This document shows positions 36,983-46,024 of a stretch of 64,000 bases of DNA, piece by piece. The position numbers and the translations under genes were made by a program. Origin of the DNA: Saprospiraceae bacterium (GTDB lineage Bacteria > Bacteroidota > Bacteroidia > Chitinophagales > Saprospiraceae); contig JADKBS010000039.1 in assembly GCA_016714985.1 (NCBI GenBank), forward strand, positions 1 through 64,000. The letters run 5' to 3'. Within the stretch, counting starts at the first letter, position 1, and every line of letters starts with the position of its first letter. Below the pieces are notes generated by a model, which was not told the origin of the DNA, did no database searches, and was given only the letters and a program-made list of their open reading frames with translations.

Positions 36983-39293
36983 CAGTAGTTATGTTTTACG
37001 TATTTAGAAATCTTGGAAAACAGGTCTTCAGGTTCGAAGGGTTTCAGCACAAAATCGTCCATGCCATATTCCAGGTACTTCCCATCCCTGCCCACGTGTG
37101 CATGGGCCGTCATGGCTAGTATTGTCATGTTTGCACGGTCGGTCGGGAAGGTCTCCCGGATTATTTTTGTGGCTTCGTATCCGTCCATGATGGGCATCTG
37201 TATGTCCATCAACACAATGTCGTAGGTGTTTTCCCGAAGGAGGTCGAGGGCGATTTGGCCGTTGTCGGCAATGGTCAGATCAATGTTCTTCCATTTTCGT
37301 TCCAGGGTCTTACGGGCCACGAGCTGGTTCATCATGTGGTCTTCTACCAAGAGCAGGCTGAAGTGGGCATTTTCTGGCAGCACGAACAGGGGTTTGGCAG
37401 GGGCATCGTCGGCTTTGCCGTAATGTTCGTTTTCCGGCAAGTCGAATATCAGGTCAAAGAAGAAAGTGGAGCCTTTGCCGATATCGCTGATGGCTCCGAT
37501 TTTGCCGCCTTGTTGCTCCACAAGGTTCTTGCAGATGGAAAGGCCAAGCCCAGTGCCTTCAAAGACCCGGTCTTTGCGCAGCACCCTGGTAAAGGTATCG
37601 AAGATGGCCTCAATGTTTTCTTCGAAATGCCAATGCCCGTGTCCTCCACGCTGAATTTCAGTTGGACACTGGAGCCGTGGTCGTGCAGTTTTTCGATGTA
37701 AACCTTAACGTGGCCGTGGTCGGTGAACTTGATGGCATTGCCAACGAGGTTGTAGAGCACTTGGTTGAGGCGCAGCTTGTCGCCACTGATGTGCTGTGGC
37801 ACATCCGGGCCGTTGATGACCTGTAGGTAGATGTCCTTCTCCTGCGCCTTGTACTGCATCACGTTGATGAGGTTCTTCAAAAGCTCCGCCAAGTCGAAAG
37901 GCTGGTTTTCGAACACTACCTTGCCGTTCTGGATGGCGCTGATTTCGAGGATGTCGTTCACGACACCCAGCAGTATTTCAGAGGAGTTCTTGATGTTCTG
38001 CACGAGGCCATTCTGCTCGGTGGGCATATTCATTTGGAGCAGGATATTGCTCATGCCAAGGATGGCGTTCATCGGCGTGCGCATCTCGTGGCTTATGCTG
38101 GCGAGGAACTGTTCCTTCATTTGTGCACTCTGCCGAGCGAGGTCACGGGCCTTGCGCATTTTTTCAGCTTGCCGCAGTTCCGTCACATCCTGTAGGCTGC
38201 CATTGTAGCCTATGAAATCGTCATTGGCAATCAATGTAGCGGTCATCATGCACTCCCGTGCTTCGCCACTCTTGTGGGCAACACTAATCTCAAAGTCCTT
38301 CACGGCTTTTTGGGCCTTAAGTTTTAGCAGGAACTCGTTCTTCCGCTCGGGGGGGTAGTACAGGGAGTGTATGTCGCCCATTGCCCGCAATTCATCCGCC
38401 GAATAGCCAAATACATCCACAGTGGCTTGGTTGAAATCAATAAACTTGCCCGTAAGGGTGCTTATAAAGAGTGCATCCTTCGATTGGGTGAAGATTTCCT
38501 GGTAGCGCTTGCGGCTTTCTGCCTTTTCCAGTTCCGACAAATGGCGCTCCGTGATGTCTTGTATGATGCCTTGATAAACAAGTTGGCTGCTTTCATTGTG
38601 CCGAAGGGCGCATTGTACGAATGCATATCGGTAGGCACCGTCCCGTTGTTTGATCTTCAGGTCTTTCTTTACACTCCCGCTGGTTGACACATCGTCGTGA
38701 ATCTCCCGCAGTAGTTTGAGGGGGCACTCTTGCTCATGGAAGTTCTCTTCTTTGATGTGGATCCGGTCTTCATCGTGGCCAAAAATGCGGTAGAACTCGT
38801 CGGTGGCCGTGAATGCCTTGGTTTCGGGGAAGTATTCCCAGTTGCCGATTCGGGCCATGCGTTGGGTTTCTTCCAGTCGTTTGAGCACCTTGGTGCGCTC
38901 TATTGAAAAGCGGAGCGATTTGGTGAGTTGTTCTGCATCAAAAGCCCCTTTCACCAAGAAGTCCTGTGCGCCAGCCTTCACGGCCCGCAGGCCAAGTTCC
39001 TTGTCGGAATAGCCCGTGAGCACAATGATGTTTTTCTGAGGGAACTTTGCGAGCAGCCTTTCCAGCGTTTCGAAGCCTCGACTGTCGGGCAGGGTAAGGT
39101 CGAGCAGGATTGCAGCAAACTCCTCCCCTGTTTCAAGGGCAGCTATGGCATCACCCAAGGTAACCTTGTTGATGACCTCGCAGTTTTGCAGGTCCGACTC
39201 CAAGAGGTAAATCTCCACCAAGCGGGCATCGCCGGGATTGTCCTCTACCAAGAGCACCTTGCTAGCCGAAACGAGAGTGGAAGTTGAGACCAT
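36982..39293 (-). CDS. Hybrid sensor histidine kinase REC-PAS-PAS-HisKA-HATPase-REC (one frameshift)
   Basis: The start is the ATG at 39293 (MVSTSTLVSASKVLLVEDN). The order is: N-terminal receiver (LLVEDNPGDARLV, LLDLTLPDSRGFE, VLTGYSD), two PAS segments (about residues 180-400), HisKA with SHEMRTPMNAILGM, HATPase N, G1 and G2 boxes (NLVGNAIKF; VEDTGIGIS; GTGLGLSICKNLV), and a C-terminal receiver (LLVEDHMMNQLV, VLMDIQMPIMDG, KPFEP). No membrane segment is visible, so it is cytoplasmic. A single-base shift near 37617 splits the HATPase between its G1 and G2 boxes; it is probably a sequence error. The Hpt gene overlaps by one base. Confidence 0.5.
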
Positions 39294-39324
39294 GCGATTG
39301 GGTGTTGATTCAGCTTTTAAACTT

Positions 39325-39732
39325 TTACTGGGGGGGCGGGGTTCTCTCAAGGTCGTCATCTTCGTCGGGGTCATCGGGTGCTCCTTCATTTTTAGGTAAA
39401 AAAATGAAATTGGCGCCCAATTCACTCAGGACGAAGAGGCAAAGGTCATTCTGATGGTAGCGGAAGAGCGTCTGGAAATCTTCCACTTTTTCTTCTGCAA
39501 TCAACTGTTTGGTGACGAACTCCTCCAAGGTGGAAGCATTAACCGACCAATTTCCCTTGACGTCATCCTTATTCACGATATTTATGCCAATATCTACGAT
39601 GTTCTGGTGGATGACAAAAATCGGGAAACTCGAAACATCCTGCACCTGGATGACCTCCGCCGCTTCTGATAATGTTTTTTTGTAGTTGGCAAGCTCTTTT
39701 TCGAGCCGTTTAAACAATGGTGTTTGGTTCAT
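39325..39732 (-). CDS. Unknown protein upstream of the hybrid kinase
   Basis: The 135-residue protein (MNQTPLFKRLEKELANYKKTLSEAAEVIQVQD..) has an N-terminal coiled coil. A compact alpha/beta middle follows (FPIFVIHQNIVDIGINIVNKDD, LCLFVLSELGANFIFLP), and an acidic proline-rich tail (DDPDEDDDLERTPPPQ). I do not recognise a family. It ends 31 bp before the kinase start on the same strand, so it is probably an operon partner of the signalling pair, perhaps a regulatory or sensory accessory. No signal peptide. Confidence 0.5.
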   Translation of the reverse strand: MNQTPLFKRLEKELANYKKTLSEAAEVIQVQDVSSFPIFVIHQNIVDIGINIVNKDDVKGNWSVNASTLEEFVTKQLIAEEKVEDFQTLFRYHQNDLCLFVLSELGANFIFLPKNEGAPDDPDEDDDLERTPPPQ

Positions 39733-39900
39733 GATGTGAATATGGAGGATTTATTCTGTTTGGCTGAAAATCTTTTCAGCTTACCTTTGCCGCTCCTTTT
39801 ACAAAGGGCAGTTCTAAGTCGGTAGTTGCCTCCCTTGAAACTGGGGTTTTTGACAAAATACAGACAATGCATTGCCCTGCAAGGATATTGAATTGCAAAA

Positions 39901-41793
39901 ATGAGTGATTTTATCAAACACGAGTGTGGAATAGCACTGATTCGCCTTTTAAAACCGCTTGATTTCTACCTTGAAAAGTATGGCACTGCGCTGTACGGCA
40001 TCAACAAGCTGCACCTCCTCATGGAAAAACAGCGCAATCGAGGCCAAGACGGTGCAGGCATTGCCACCATCAAGCTCAATAGCCATCCTGGCACCAAAAT
40101 CATACACCGCAAGCGGTGTAGCAGCGGAAACTCCATACAGACCATCTTCGAGGAGGTTTACGACAACTTTAACCACCTGAAAAAGGACAAACTGAGGGAC
40201 GCTGCTTGGCTGAAGGAGAACACGCCATTCACTGGGGAGTTGCTCCTTGGCCACCTCCGCTACGGCACGCACGGCGCCAATTCCGTCAAGAACGTACACC
40301 CCTTCATTCGCAAGAGCAACTGGATACAACGCACCCTCGTCATCGCTGGGAACTTCAACCTGACCAACGTGGACGAACTTTTCCAGGAACTCGTCGAACT
40401 CGGCCAATACCCCATGGAGCAGACTGACACCGTCACCGTGCTTGAAAAAATTGGCCACTTCCTCGACGACGAGGTGCAGCGCCTCTATACCTGGCACAAG
40501 CCCGATGGCCTCACCGACCTCGAAATCAACGAACTCATCTTCGACAACCTCGACGTGCAGCGCCTGCTCCAGCGGGCCAGCAAGCGCTTCGACGGCGGCT
40601 ATGCCATGGCGGGCATGATTGGCCACGGCGACGCCTTCGTTATGCGTGACCCCAACGGCATCCGACCGGCCTTTTATTATGCCGACGACGAAGTGGTGGT
40701 CGTTACCAGCGAACGGGCGCCTATCCAGACGGCGCTCGACGTGCATTTTTCAAAGATACAAGAGATAAAGCCGGGCCATGCCCTCATCGTCAAGCGCAAT
40801 GGTCAGGTGAGCGAACTGCCTTTCACCGAGCCGGGCGAGCGCCGTTCCTGTTCCTTCGAGCGCATCTATTTCAGCCGGGGCAACGACCGTGACATCTACA
40901 CTGAGCGCAAGCAGCTCGGCGACCAACTGACGGAAGCCGTGCTGATGGCGGTGGAATACGACTTTGAGCGCACGGTGTTTTCCTTTGTGCCGAACACGGC
41001 CGAAAGCGCCTTTTTCGGACTGGTAAAAGGCATCGAAAAGCGCTTGAACGACATTAAGTTGCAAAAAATCAAGGAATTGGGCGACAAGCCAAGTGATGAA
41101 GACTTGCAGCGGGTACTCGCCCTGACGCCCCGAGTGGAAAAGTTGGTACACAAGGACGCCAAGCTGCGTACTTTCATCGCTGACGACAACTCCCGTGGCT
41201 CGATGGTCACGCACGGCTACGATGTGACCTATGGCCTTGTGCGCAATGAAGAGGATACCCTCGTGCTGCTGGACGACAGTATTGTTCGGGGCACCACACT
41301 GAAGGAAAGTATCATCCGCATCGCAGCGAGGCTCCGGCCCAAGAAAATCCTCATCGTAAGCAGTGCCCCGCAAATCCGATACCCCGACTGTTACGGCATT
41401 GACATGTCCAAGATGAAGGACTTTGTGGCCTTCCGTGCCCTCGTGAAACTGTTGGAAGAAACCAAGCAATCACACTTGCTCGAAGAAACTTATCAGCGTT
41501 GCAAAGCCCAGATGAACCTGCCAAAAGAAGAAATCAAGAACGAGGTGCAATCGCTGTACAGTCATTTCTCCGACGAACAGATAAGTCAAAAAATAGCCGA
41601 AATCGTGACGCCTAAGGGTATCAAAGCTAAGGTGCAGGTCATCTATCAGACCCTTGATGGCCTCCACTCGGCCTGCCCCAACCATACAGGTGATTGGTAT
41701 TTTTCCGGCAACTACCCTACGCCTGGTGGCAATAAGGTGGTGAACCGGGCTTTTATCAACTATATGGAGGGCAAGGACGAACGGGCGTATTAG
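39901..41793 (+). CDS. purF: Amidophosphoribosyltransferase (PurF), long Bacteroidota form
   Basis: The enzyme makes phosphoribosylamine from PRPP and glutamine, the first step of purine synthesis. The 630-residue protein has an N-terminal glutamine amidotransferase domain with nucleophile Cys in KHECGIALIRL. It also has QRNRGQDGAGIA and LLGHLRYGTHG, and a C-terminal PRTase domain with the PRPP loop VLLDDSIVRGTTLKES. It is about 130 residues longer than E. coli PurF because of extra segments between and after the domains, as seen in a Bacteroidota-specific subgroup. A second standard PurF may exist elsewhere, in which case this could be a paralogue with a different role. The frame is intact and GC-rich. 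Confidence 0.5.
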   Translation: MSDFIKHECGIALIRLLKPLDFYLEKYGTALYGINKLHLLMEKQRNRGQDGAGIATIKLNSHPGTKIIHRKRCSSGNSIQTIFEEVYDNFNHLKKDKLRDAAWLKENTPFTGELLLGHLRYGTHGANSVKNVHPFIRKSNWIQRTLVIAGNFNLTNVDELFQELVELGQYPMEQTDTVTVLEKIGHFLDDEVQRLYTWHKPDGLTDLEINELIFDNLDVQRLLQRASKRFDGGYAMAGMIGHGDAFVMRDPNGIRPAFYYADDEVVVVTSERAPIQTALDVHFSKIQEIKPGHALIVKRNGQVSELPFTEPGERRSCSFERIYFSRGNDRDIYTERKQLGDQLTEAVLMAVEYDFERTVFSFVPNTAESAFFGLVKGIEKRLNDIKLQKIKELGDKPSDEDLQRVLALTPRVEKLVHKDAKLRTFIADDNSRGSMVTHGYDVTYGLVRNEEDTLVLLDDSIVRGTTLKESIIRIAARLRPKKILIVSSAPQIRYPDCYGIDMSKMKDFVAFRALVKLLEETKQSHLLEETYQRCKAQMNLPKEEIKNEVQSLYSHFSDEQISQKIAEIVTPKGIKAKVQVIYQTLDGLHSACPNHTGDWYFSGNYPTPGGNKVVNRAFINYMEGKDERAY

Positions 41794-42159
41794 GTTGTGA
41801 GCTGCGAGTTGCGAGTGCCACAGCGGTGCATCACGAGTCACGCATCACGAGACAAGAGTTACGAGTCACGCATCACATTTCCCCACCCCCATTTCCATTG
41901 TTTTTTTCAAAAAAATGACGTCCTTTACAACGAAAATCCTCACTTCACAATTTACACCAATGGTTGAGGCGTTAGTTGGATGCCTAAAACAGGATGTCTC
42001 ACGCTGTTTTCCAACTTTTTGATTAGCGGTGGCTCACCTATTGTTTTGAACCAATTTCACTTAGTGGCTTTGTTTCCCATCCCGTGTTTTGCCATGAACT
42101 GCCTTGGGTGGTCACGGCACGCAGGCAAAGCCACGTTATACAATAAAACATTCAAGCAC
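41794..42159. other. Intergenic region with CACGAGTCACGCATCAC repeats
   Basis: Between purF and the DUF6089 gene, 41799-41878 holds direct copies of the word GAGTCACGCATCAC together with GAGTTGCGAG/GAGTTACGAG variants. An open frame from 41980 into the DUF6089 gene is not needed for that protein. No other gene is evident. Confidence 0.5.
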
Positions 42160-42855
42160 ATGAAACGGATACTGCTATATGCCCTCATGCTTATGCCCCT
42201 TGCCTCGTTTGCGCAGCAAAAGGTGGAGTTGGGCTTCTTTGGTGGCTTTGCCAATTACCAGGGTGACCTCGTGGAGAACCCCATTGCCATTTCCGAGACC
42301 AAGTTTTCCTACGGAGGTTTCCTCCGTTACCATATTGACAACAAAATCAAACTGAGGGGAAACTTTATGCATGCCTTTATTTCTGGTAGCGATGCCAATG
42401 CAAGTGGTGACCTGAAAGACCGAGGATGGAGCTTTGACGCCGATTTGTTGGAAGCCACCCTCATCGGGGAGTTCCACCCGTTCGGCAAAGAACGCTATGG
42501 CAGCACGGGCATTTTCGAGCGCCGCATTTCACCATACCTTGGGATGGGGCTTGGCATGGTCAATTTTAGGCCCAAAGTAAGTGTCACGAATCCTGATGAT
42601 GCCTTCTTGTTCCCCGAATCCAATGAAAAGACCACATCGCTCAGCATCCCAATCGTTGTAGGGATGAGGGCCGACTTGTTCGAATTCTTTTCACTGGGGC
42701 TGGAAGTTGGCTGGCGAGCCACCTTCAACGACTACCTCGACGGCGTGAGCAAAAACGGCAGGGACGACCGCAACGATTGGTACGTCCTGGCAGGTTTCAC
42801 GGCCTCTTTCTTCTTTGGCCGTGTGGAACCTGACTACAATTTCGAAACCAACTGA
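42160..42855 (+). CDS. Outer-membrane beta-barrel protein, DUF6089 type
   Basis: From the ATG at 42160 (MKRILLYALMLMPLASFAQQ) the protein has a signal peptide and 231 residues. The mature start KVELGFFGGFANYQGDLV and alternating hydrophobic strands (YGGFLRYHIDNKIKLRGNF, PYLGMGLGMVNF, SLGLEVGWRATFNDYLDGVS) fit the DUF6089 beta-barrel family of Bacteroidota. It should sit in the outer membrane with unknown function. The upstream in-frame start at 41980 adds about 60 residues with no signal and is rejected. Confidence 0.5.
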   Translation: MKRILLYALMLMPLASFAQQKVELGFFGGFANYQGDLVENPIAISETKFSYGGFLRYHIDNKIKLRGNFMHAFISGSDANASGDLKDRGWSFDADLLEATLIGEFHPFGKERYGSTGIFERRISPYLGMGLGMVNFRPKVSVTNPDDAFLFPESNEKTTSLSIPIVVGMRADLFEFFSLGLEVGWRATFNDYLDGVSKNGRDDRNDWYVLAGFTASFFFGRVEPDYNFETN

Positions 42856-42979
42856 TGCTACGCTGCAACAGCTTGCGCTGCCCAGTTTCAAGCATGGTTG
42901 GTGGTGTTGGCAAGGGTTCGTAGGCGGTTGATTATCAACCCACTGTCAACCCTGCGAAGCCTTGCCGAATCGAAGCTGA

Positions 42980-43558
42980 TCACCCCTTCAAATACCCCGC
43001 CGCTGCATCCATTTCTTCGTAAAATGCCTCGCCGTACTTCCGGATAATAGCATCCTTCACGAACTGATAGACGGGCAATTTGGCCGCCTTGCCAGCTGTA
43101 CAGGCTGCCGAGCAGATGTCCCAAACATCATAGTTAAGTGCCTCGAAATCAACGTGGGGGTTGTAGGAAACCCGTACTGGATAAAGGTGGCAGGAAATGG
43201 GCTTTTTGAAATGGGTGGCCCCTGCCTCGTAGGCTTTCTCGATGCCGCATTTTGCAATGCCGTTATCCTCGAAGGTGAGATAGGCGCAGGCGCCATCCTC
43301 AAGCAGGGGTGTGCCGGGGCCTTTCAAGCCGGGGAAGTAAACATGTGCCCCCTGCCGCTCAATGGCTTCAATGCCCGCTGGCCGTAGGAAGGGCTTGATG
43401 TCTTCGTAGATTTGCGAGAGCGTTTCCAGTTCCTCCGCTTCGAGCGGGGCACCGAAATCGCCCTCCCAACAGCAAGCGCCTTTGCAGGCATTGAGGTTGC
43501 AGAGGAACTGCTCTGTGAGCACCTCCTCGCTTACGAGTATGTCTTGAACGATGACCAA
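42980..43558 (-). CDS. DUF3109 family cysteine-rich protein
   Basis: The 192-residue protein has a cysteine-rich N-terminus (LCNLNACKGACCWEGDFGAPL) and further cysteines in GACAYLTFEDNGIAKCGIEKAY, KKPISCHLYPVRV and DICSAACTAGK. This is the DUF3109 pattern, related to zinc/iron-chelating YkgJ-like proteins. The protein is cytoplasmic, typical in length, and of unknown activity. It is convergent with the DUF6089 gene and divergent from the next small exported protein. Confidence 0.5.
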   Translation of the reverse strand: MVIVQDILVSEEVLTEQFLCNLNACKGACCWEGDFGAPLEAEELETLSQIYEDIKPFLRPAGIEAIERQGAHVYFPGLKGPGTPLLEDGACAYLTFEDNGIAKCGIEKAYEAGATHFKKPISCHLYPVRVSYNPHVDFEALNYDVWDICSAACTAGKAAKLPVYQFVKDAIIRKYGEAFYEEMDAAAGYLKG

Positions 43559-43674
43559 ATTAAGCTGTTTTTGCCTGACATTTTACTTTTTGGGTAAAAA
43601 ACGAGGGTGTCGGGCTGTTAGTGTTGCGCACTATTGTACTTTAGCGCAAAAGTATTTCAATAAAAAACTTGACG

Positions 43675-44103
43675 ATGAAAAATCTGATTGCCGGCCTTGC
43701 CCTGTTGTTCATTGCCTCAGTTGGCATTCAAGCTCAAAACACAGCAGCTAACTCCTTGGCCCAACAGGCCACCGAGAAGTACACCCAGCTTTATGGCCTT
43801 GACGAAAAACAACAAGCCGATATGCTCGAAATACAAGAGCGCAAGCTCCGCAACCTTGCGGAAATTGAACCTTTGAAAGCCAGCGACCCAACGGGATACA
43901 CCCTGAAGCTGCGCTCCGTGCAGGGTGGCAATCACGCCTCCATCCAGCGACTCTTGAACGAGGAGCAAATAAAACTGTTCCGGCAGGAGCAGCAACGGCT
44001 AAGGGAAGAAAAGTCTAACTCCTACAAGGTGCTAAAGGCAAGTGGTGCCAGCCAGCAGGAAATTGAGCGGAAAATGATCGAGTACGACCTGCAGACCATG
44101 TGA
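43675..44103 (+). CDS. Small exported helical protein of unknown function
   Basis: The 142-residue protein from the ATG at 43675 (MKNLIAGLALLFIASVGIQAQ) has a clear signal peptide. The mature part is helical and charged (KYTQLYGLDEKQQADMLEIQERKLRNLAEIE, SIQRLLNEEQIKLFRQEQQRLREEK), resembling periplasmic Spy/heavy-metal-sensor-like or DUF4168-like helical proteins. No family can be named. A possible -7 box TACTTTAG lies about 30 bp upstream, and a strong terminator follows. Confidence 0.5.
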   Translation: MKNLIAGLALLFIASVGIQAQNTAANSLAQQATEKYTQLYGLDEKQQADMLEIQERKLRNLAEIEPLKASDPTGYTLKLRSVQGGNHASIQRLLNEEQIKLFRQEQQRLREEKSNSYKVLKASGASQQEIERKMIEYDLQTM

Positions 44104-44141
44104 TGAATGGCACATTGCAAAGCAAAAAACAACTGCAAAAG

Positions 44142-44171
44142 AGCGGTGCGAAGATTTCGCACCGCTTTTTT
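44142..44171 (+). terminator. Rho-independent terminator after the small exported protein
   Basis: A perfect 11-bp stem AGCGGTGCGAA/TTCGCACCGCT with a 3-nt loop is followed by TTTTTT, 38 bp after the stop at 44103. Confidence 0.5.
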
Positions 44172-44281
44172 GCTTTTCAGTGAGTTGAGGGATGTCAAAA
44201 TTTCTACTTTTACCGCCCAAACCGAAAACCATGTTGGGGCATTGATGTTATTGCCATCAACATCCACCAGATAAAATCCCG

Positions 44282-44354
44282 GTAACTACTTGGGAAGGGT
44301 TGGTACGGGTAGAAAAAACATTTTTCCCAACTCATACACCCATCAAGAAGTTAC
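44282..44354. mobile_element. MITE-like element, short diverged copy B, in the citrate synthase leader
   Basis: This 73-bp copy has termini GTAACTACTTGGGAAGGG and (reverse complement of the right end) GTAACTTCTTGATGGG, with a diverged internal hairpin. It is flanked by the perfect 8-bp duplication AAATCCCG (44274-44281 and 44355-44362). The right duplication ends 8 bp before the citrate synthase ATG, so the element lies in its leader or promoter. Confidence 0.5.
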
Positions 44355-44370
44355 AAATCCCGCAGCGTAA

Positions 44371-45684
44371 ATGGATCCGCTAAAACAGAAGTTTTTCCAA
44401 AAATCATCCGAAGTCAAACAAGAGATCAAGGCCCTGCTCGCCGAGCACGGCAATGTCGTTGTTGACGAAGTCACCCTCAGCCAAGTATTCGGTGGTGGCC
44501 GTGACATCATCTTCATGCTTTGGGAGCCTTCCCTGCTCGACGCACAGGAAGGCATCCGCTTCCGGGGCTACTCCCTTCCAGAGCTTCGTGAAAAACTCCC
44601 AAAAGGCAAGGGCAAGGAGCCACTGCCAGAAGGGCTTTTCTGGCTTATGTTGGTGGACGAAATCCCCACGGAGGAGGAAGTCGCCTGGCTCAGCGATGAA
44701 TGGGAGCGCCGCTGCAAAGTGCCGTCCCACGTCTGCAAGGTACTGGACGACCTGCCCACCAGCACCCACCCGATGACCCAGTTCACCATTGCCATCACCG
44801 CCATGCAGACGGACTCTGAGTTCGCCCGCAGGTACAGCGAGGGCATGAGCAAGAACGACTACTGGGATGCCGCCTACGAGGACTCCATGAACCTCATCGC
44901 TAGGCTCCCCGGCATCGCTGCCTATATTTACCGCCGCACCTACCACGGTGGCAACCACATCAAGCCTGACCGCTCCTTGGACTGGGGCGCCAACCTCGCC
45001 CACATGCTCGGCGTGTCCAAGAGCGACGACTTCAGCAACTTCATGCGCCTGTACATGACCATCCATGCCGACCACGAGGGCGGCAATGCGTCGGCGCATA
45101 CGCTGCACCTGATTGGCTCCACCCTCAGCGACCCTTACTTGTCGTTTGCAGGCGCAATGACCTCACTTGCCGGCCCATTGCACGGCCTTGCCAACCAAGA
45201 AGTCATCCACTGGGTGTTCCAGATGGTGAACCAACTCGGCACCCGCAACCCCACGAAGGAGCAAATAGCCAGCTACGTGGAGGCCACTCTCGCTGGCGGC
45301 AAAGTGGTGCCCGGCTACGGCCATGCGGTGCTGCGCAAACCAGACCCCCGCTTCATCGAGCAGATGCGCTTTGCAAAGGAGTACTGCCCCGACGACGAGA
45401 TAGTTAATGTGATTTGGAAGGTTTACGAAGTGGTGCCGCCCATTCTCCAAGGGCTTGGCAAAATCAAGAACCCTTGGCCCAACGTGGATGCCCACTCAGG
45501 CGCCATCCTCGTCCACTACGGCCTCGACCAATACAGTTACTACACGGTGCTGTTCGGCGTTTCGAGGGCGCTGGGCGTATTGGCCTCGCTTTGCTGGTCA
45601 AGGGCACTGGGCATGCCATTGGAGCGGCCAAAATCCGTTAACATGGATTGGGTGAAGCAATTCTTGGCATCGAAAAAAGCCTAA
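44371..45684 (+). CDS. gltA: Citrate synthase, mitochondrial-like type
   Basis: The enzyme condenses oxaloacetate and acetyl-CoA, the entry step of the TCA cycle. The 437-residue protein has active-site His in TIHADHEGGNASAHT and GPLHGLANQEVIHW, PGYGHAVLRKPDPRF for oxaloacetate binding, and the catalytic Asp in WPNVDAHSGAIL. These motifs follow the eukaryotic/mitochondrial-type family rather than the hexameric E. coli GltA, so the symbol denotes activity only. A transposon copy sits directly in front of the start and may have changed its promoter or ribosome-binding region. Confidence 0.5.
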   Translation: MDPLKQKFFQKSSEVKQEIKALLAEHGNVVVDEVTLSQVFGGGRDIIFMLWEPSLLDAQEGIRFRGYSLPELREKLPKGKGKEPLPEGLFWLMLVDEIPTEEEVAWLSDEWERRCKVPSHVCKVLDDLPTSTHPMTQFTIAITAMQTDSEFARRYSEGMSKNDYWDAAYEDSMNLIARLPGIAAYIYRRTYHGGNHIKPDRSLDWGANLAHMLGVSKSDDFSNFMRLYMTIHADHEGGNASAHTLHLIGSTLSDPYLSFAGAMTSLAGPLHGLANQEVIHWVFQMVNQLGTRNPTKEQIASYVEATLAGGKVVPGYGHAVLRKPDPRFIEQMRFAKEYCPDDEIVNVIWKVYEVVPPILQGLGKIKNPWPNVDAHSGAILVHYGLDQYSYYTVLFGVSRALGVLASLCWSRALGMPLERPKSVNMDWVKQFLASKKA

Positions 45685-45805
45685 AACAATGATGAATGAG
45701 AAATGATGAATCCGCCTGATTTCGGGACAATCGGTTTCATTTTCTGAAATAGCAATATCAAATGGTTTCGGTCAACATGCTTGGCCGTAACCATTTTTTT
45801 TTGGT

Positions 45806-45949
45806 ATCTATTTAACGTGTACCACTGTATCGCCGTTAGGCGGGACTCCTTTTAGGGGCAGCAAATAGTTTTTTTTAGGTGAAACGAAAATTTTGCTTCG
45901 CAAAATTTTCGTTTCACCTTTCTTGGAACCAGCGGTACGCTAAATAGAT
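45806..45949. repeat. Nested hairpin element upstream of dacB
   Basis: The outer inverted repeat is ATCTATTTAACGTGTACC...GGTACGCTAAATAGAT with a few mismatches. Inside is a perfect 20-bp stem (45877-45896 with 45900-45919, 3-nt loop) containing GAAACGAAAATTTTGC. The architecture is like the GTAAC transposons but the termini differ and no target duplication is visible. It ends 11 bp before a -7 promoter box. Confidence 0.5.
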
Positions 45950-45960
45950 GCGTTTTTTGC

Positions 45961-45968
45961 TACCTTTG
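45961..45968 (+). promoter_or_regulatory. TAnnTTTG -7 box for dacB
   Basis: TACCTTTG matches the Bacteroidota -7 consensus and lies 56 bp before the dacB ATG. The -33 region falls inside the right arm of the hairpin element and has no clear TTTG. Confidence 0.5.
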
Positions 45969-46024
45969 AAAACTAAACCAAAGGATGCAATCGACCGATT
46001 AAACAACCAATCCAACCGTTTTTC

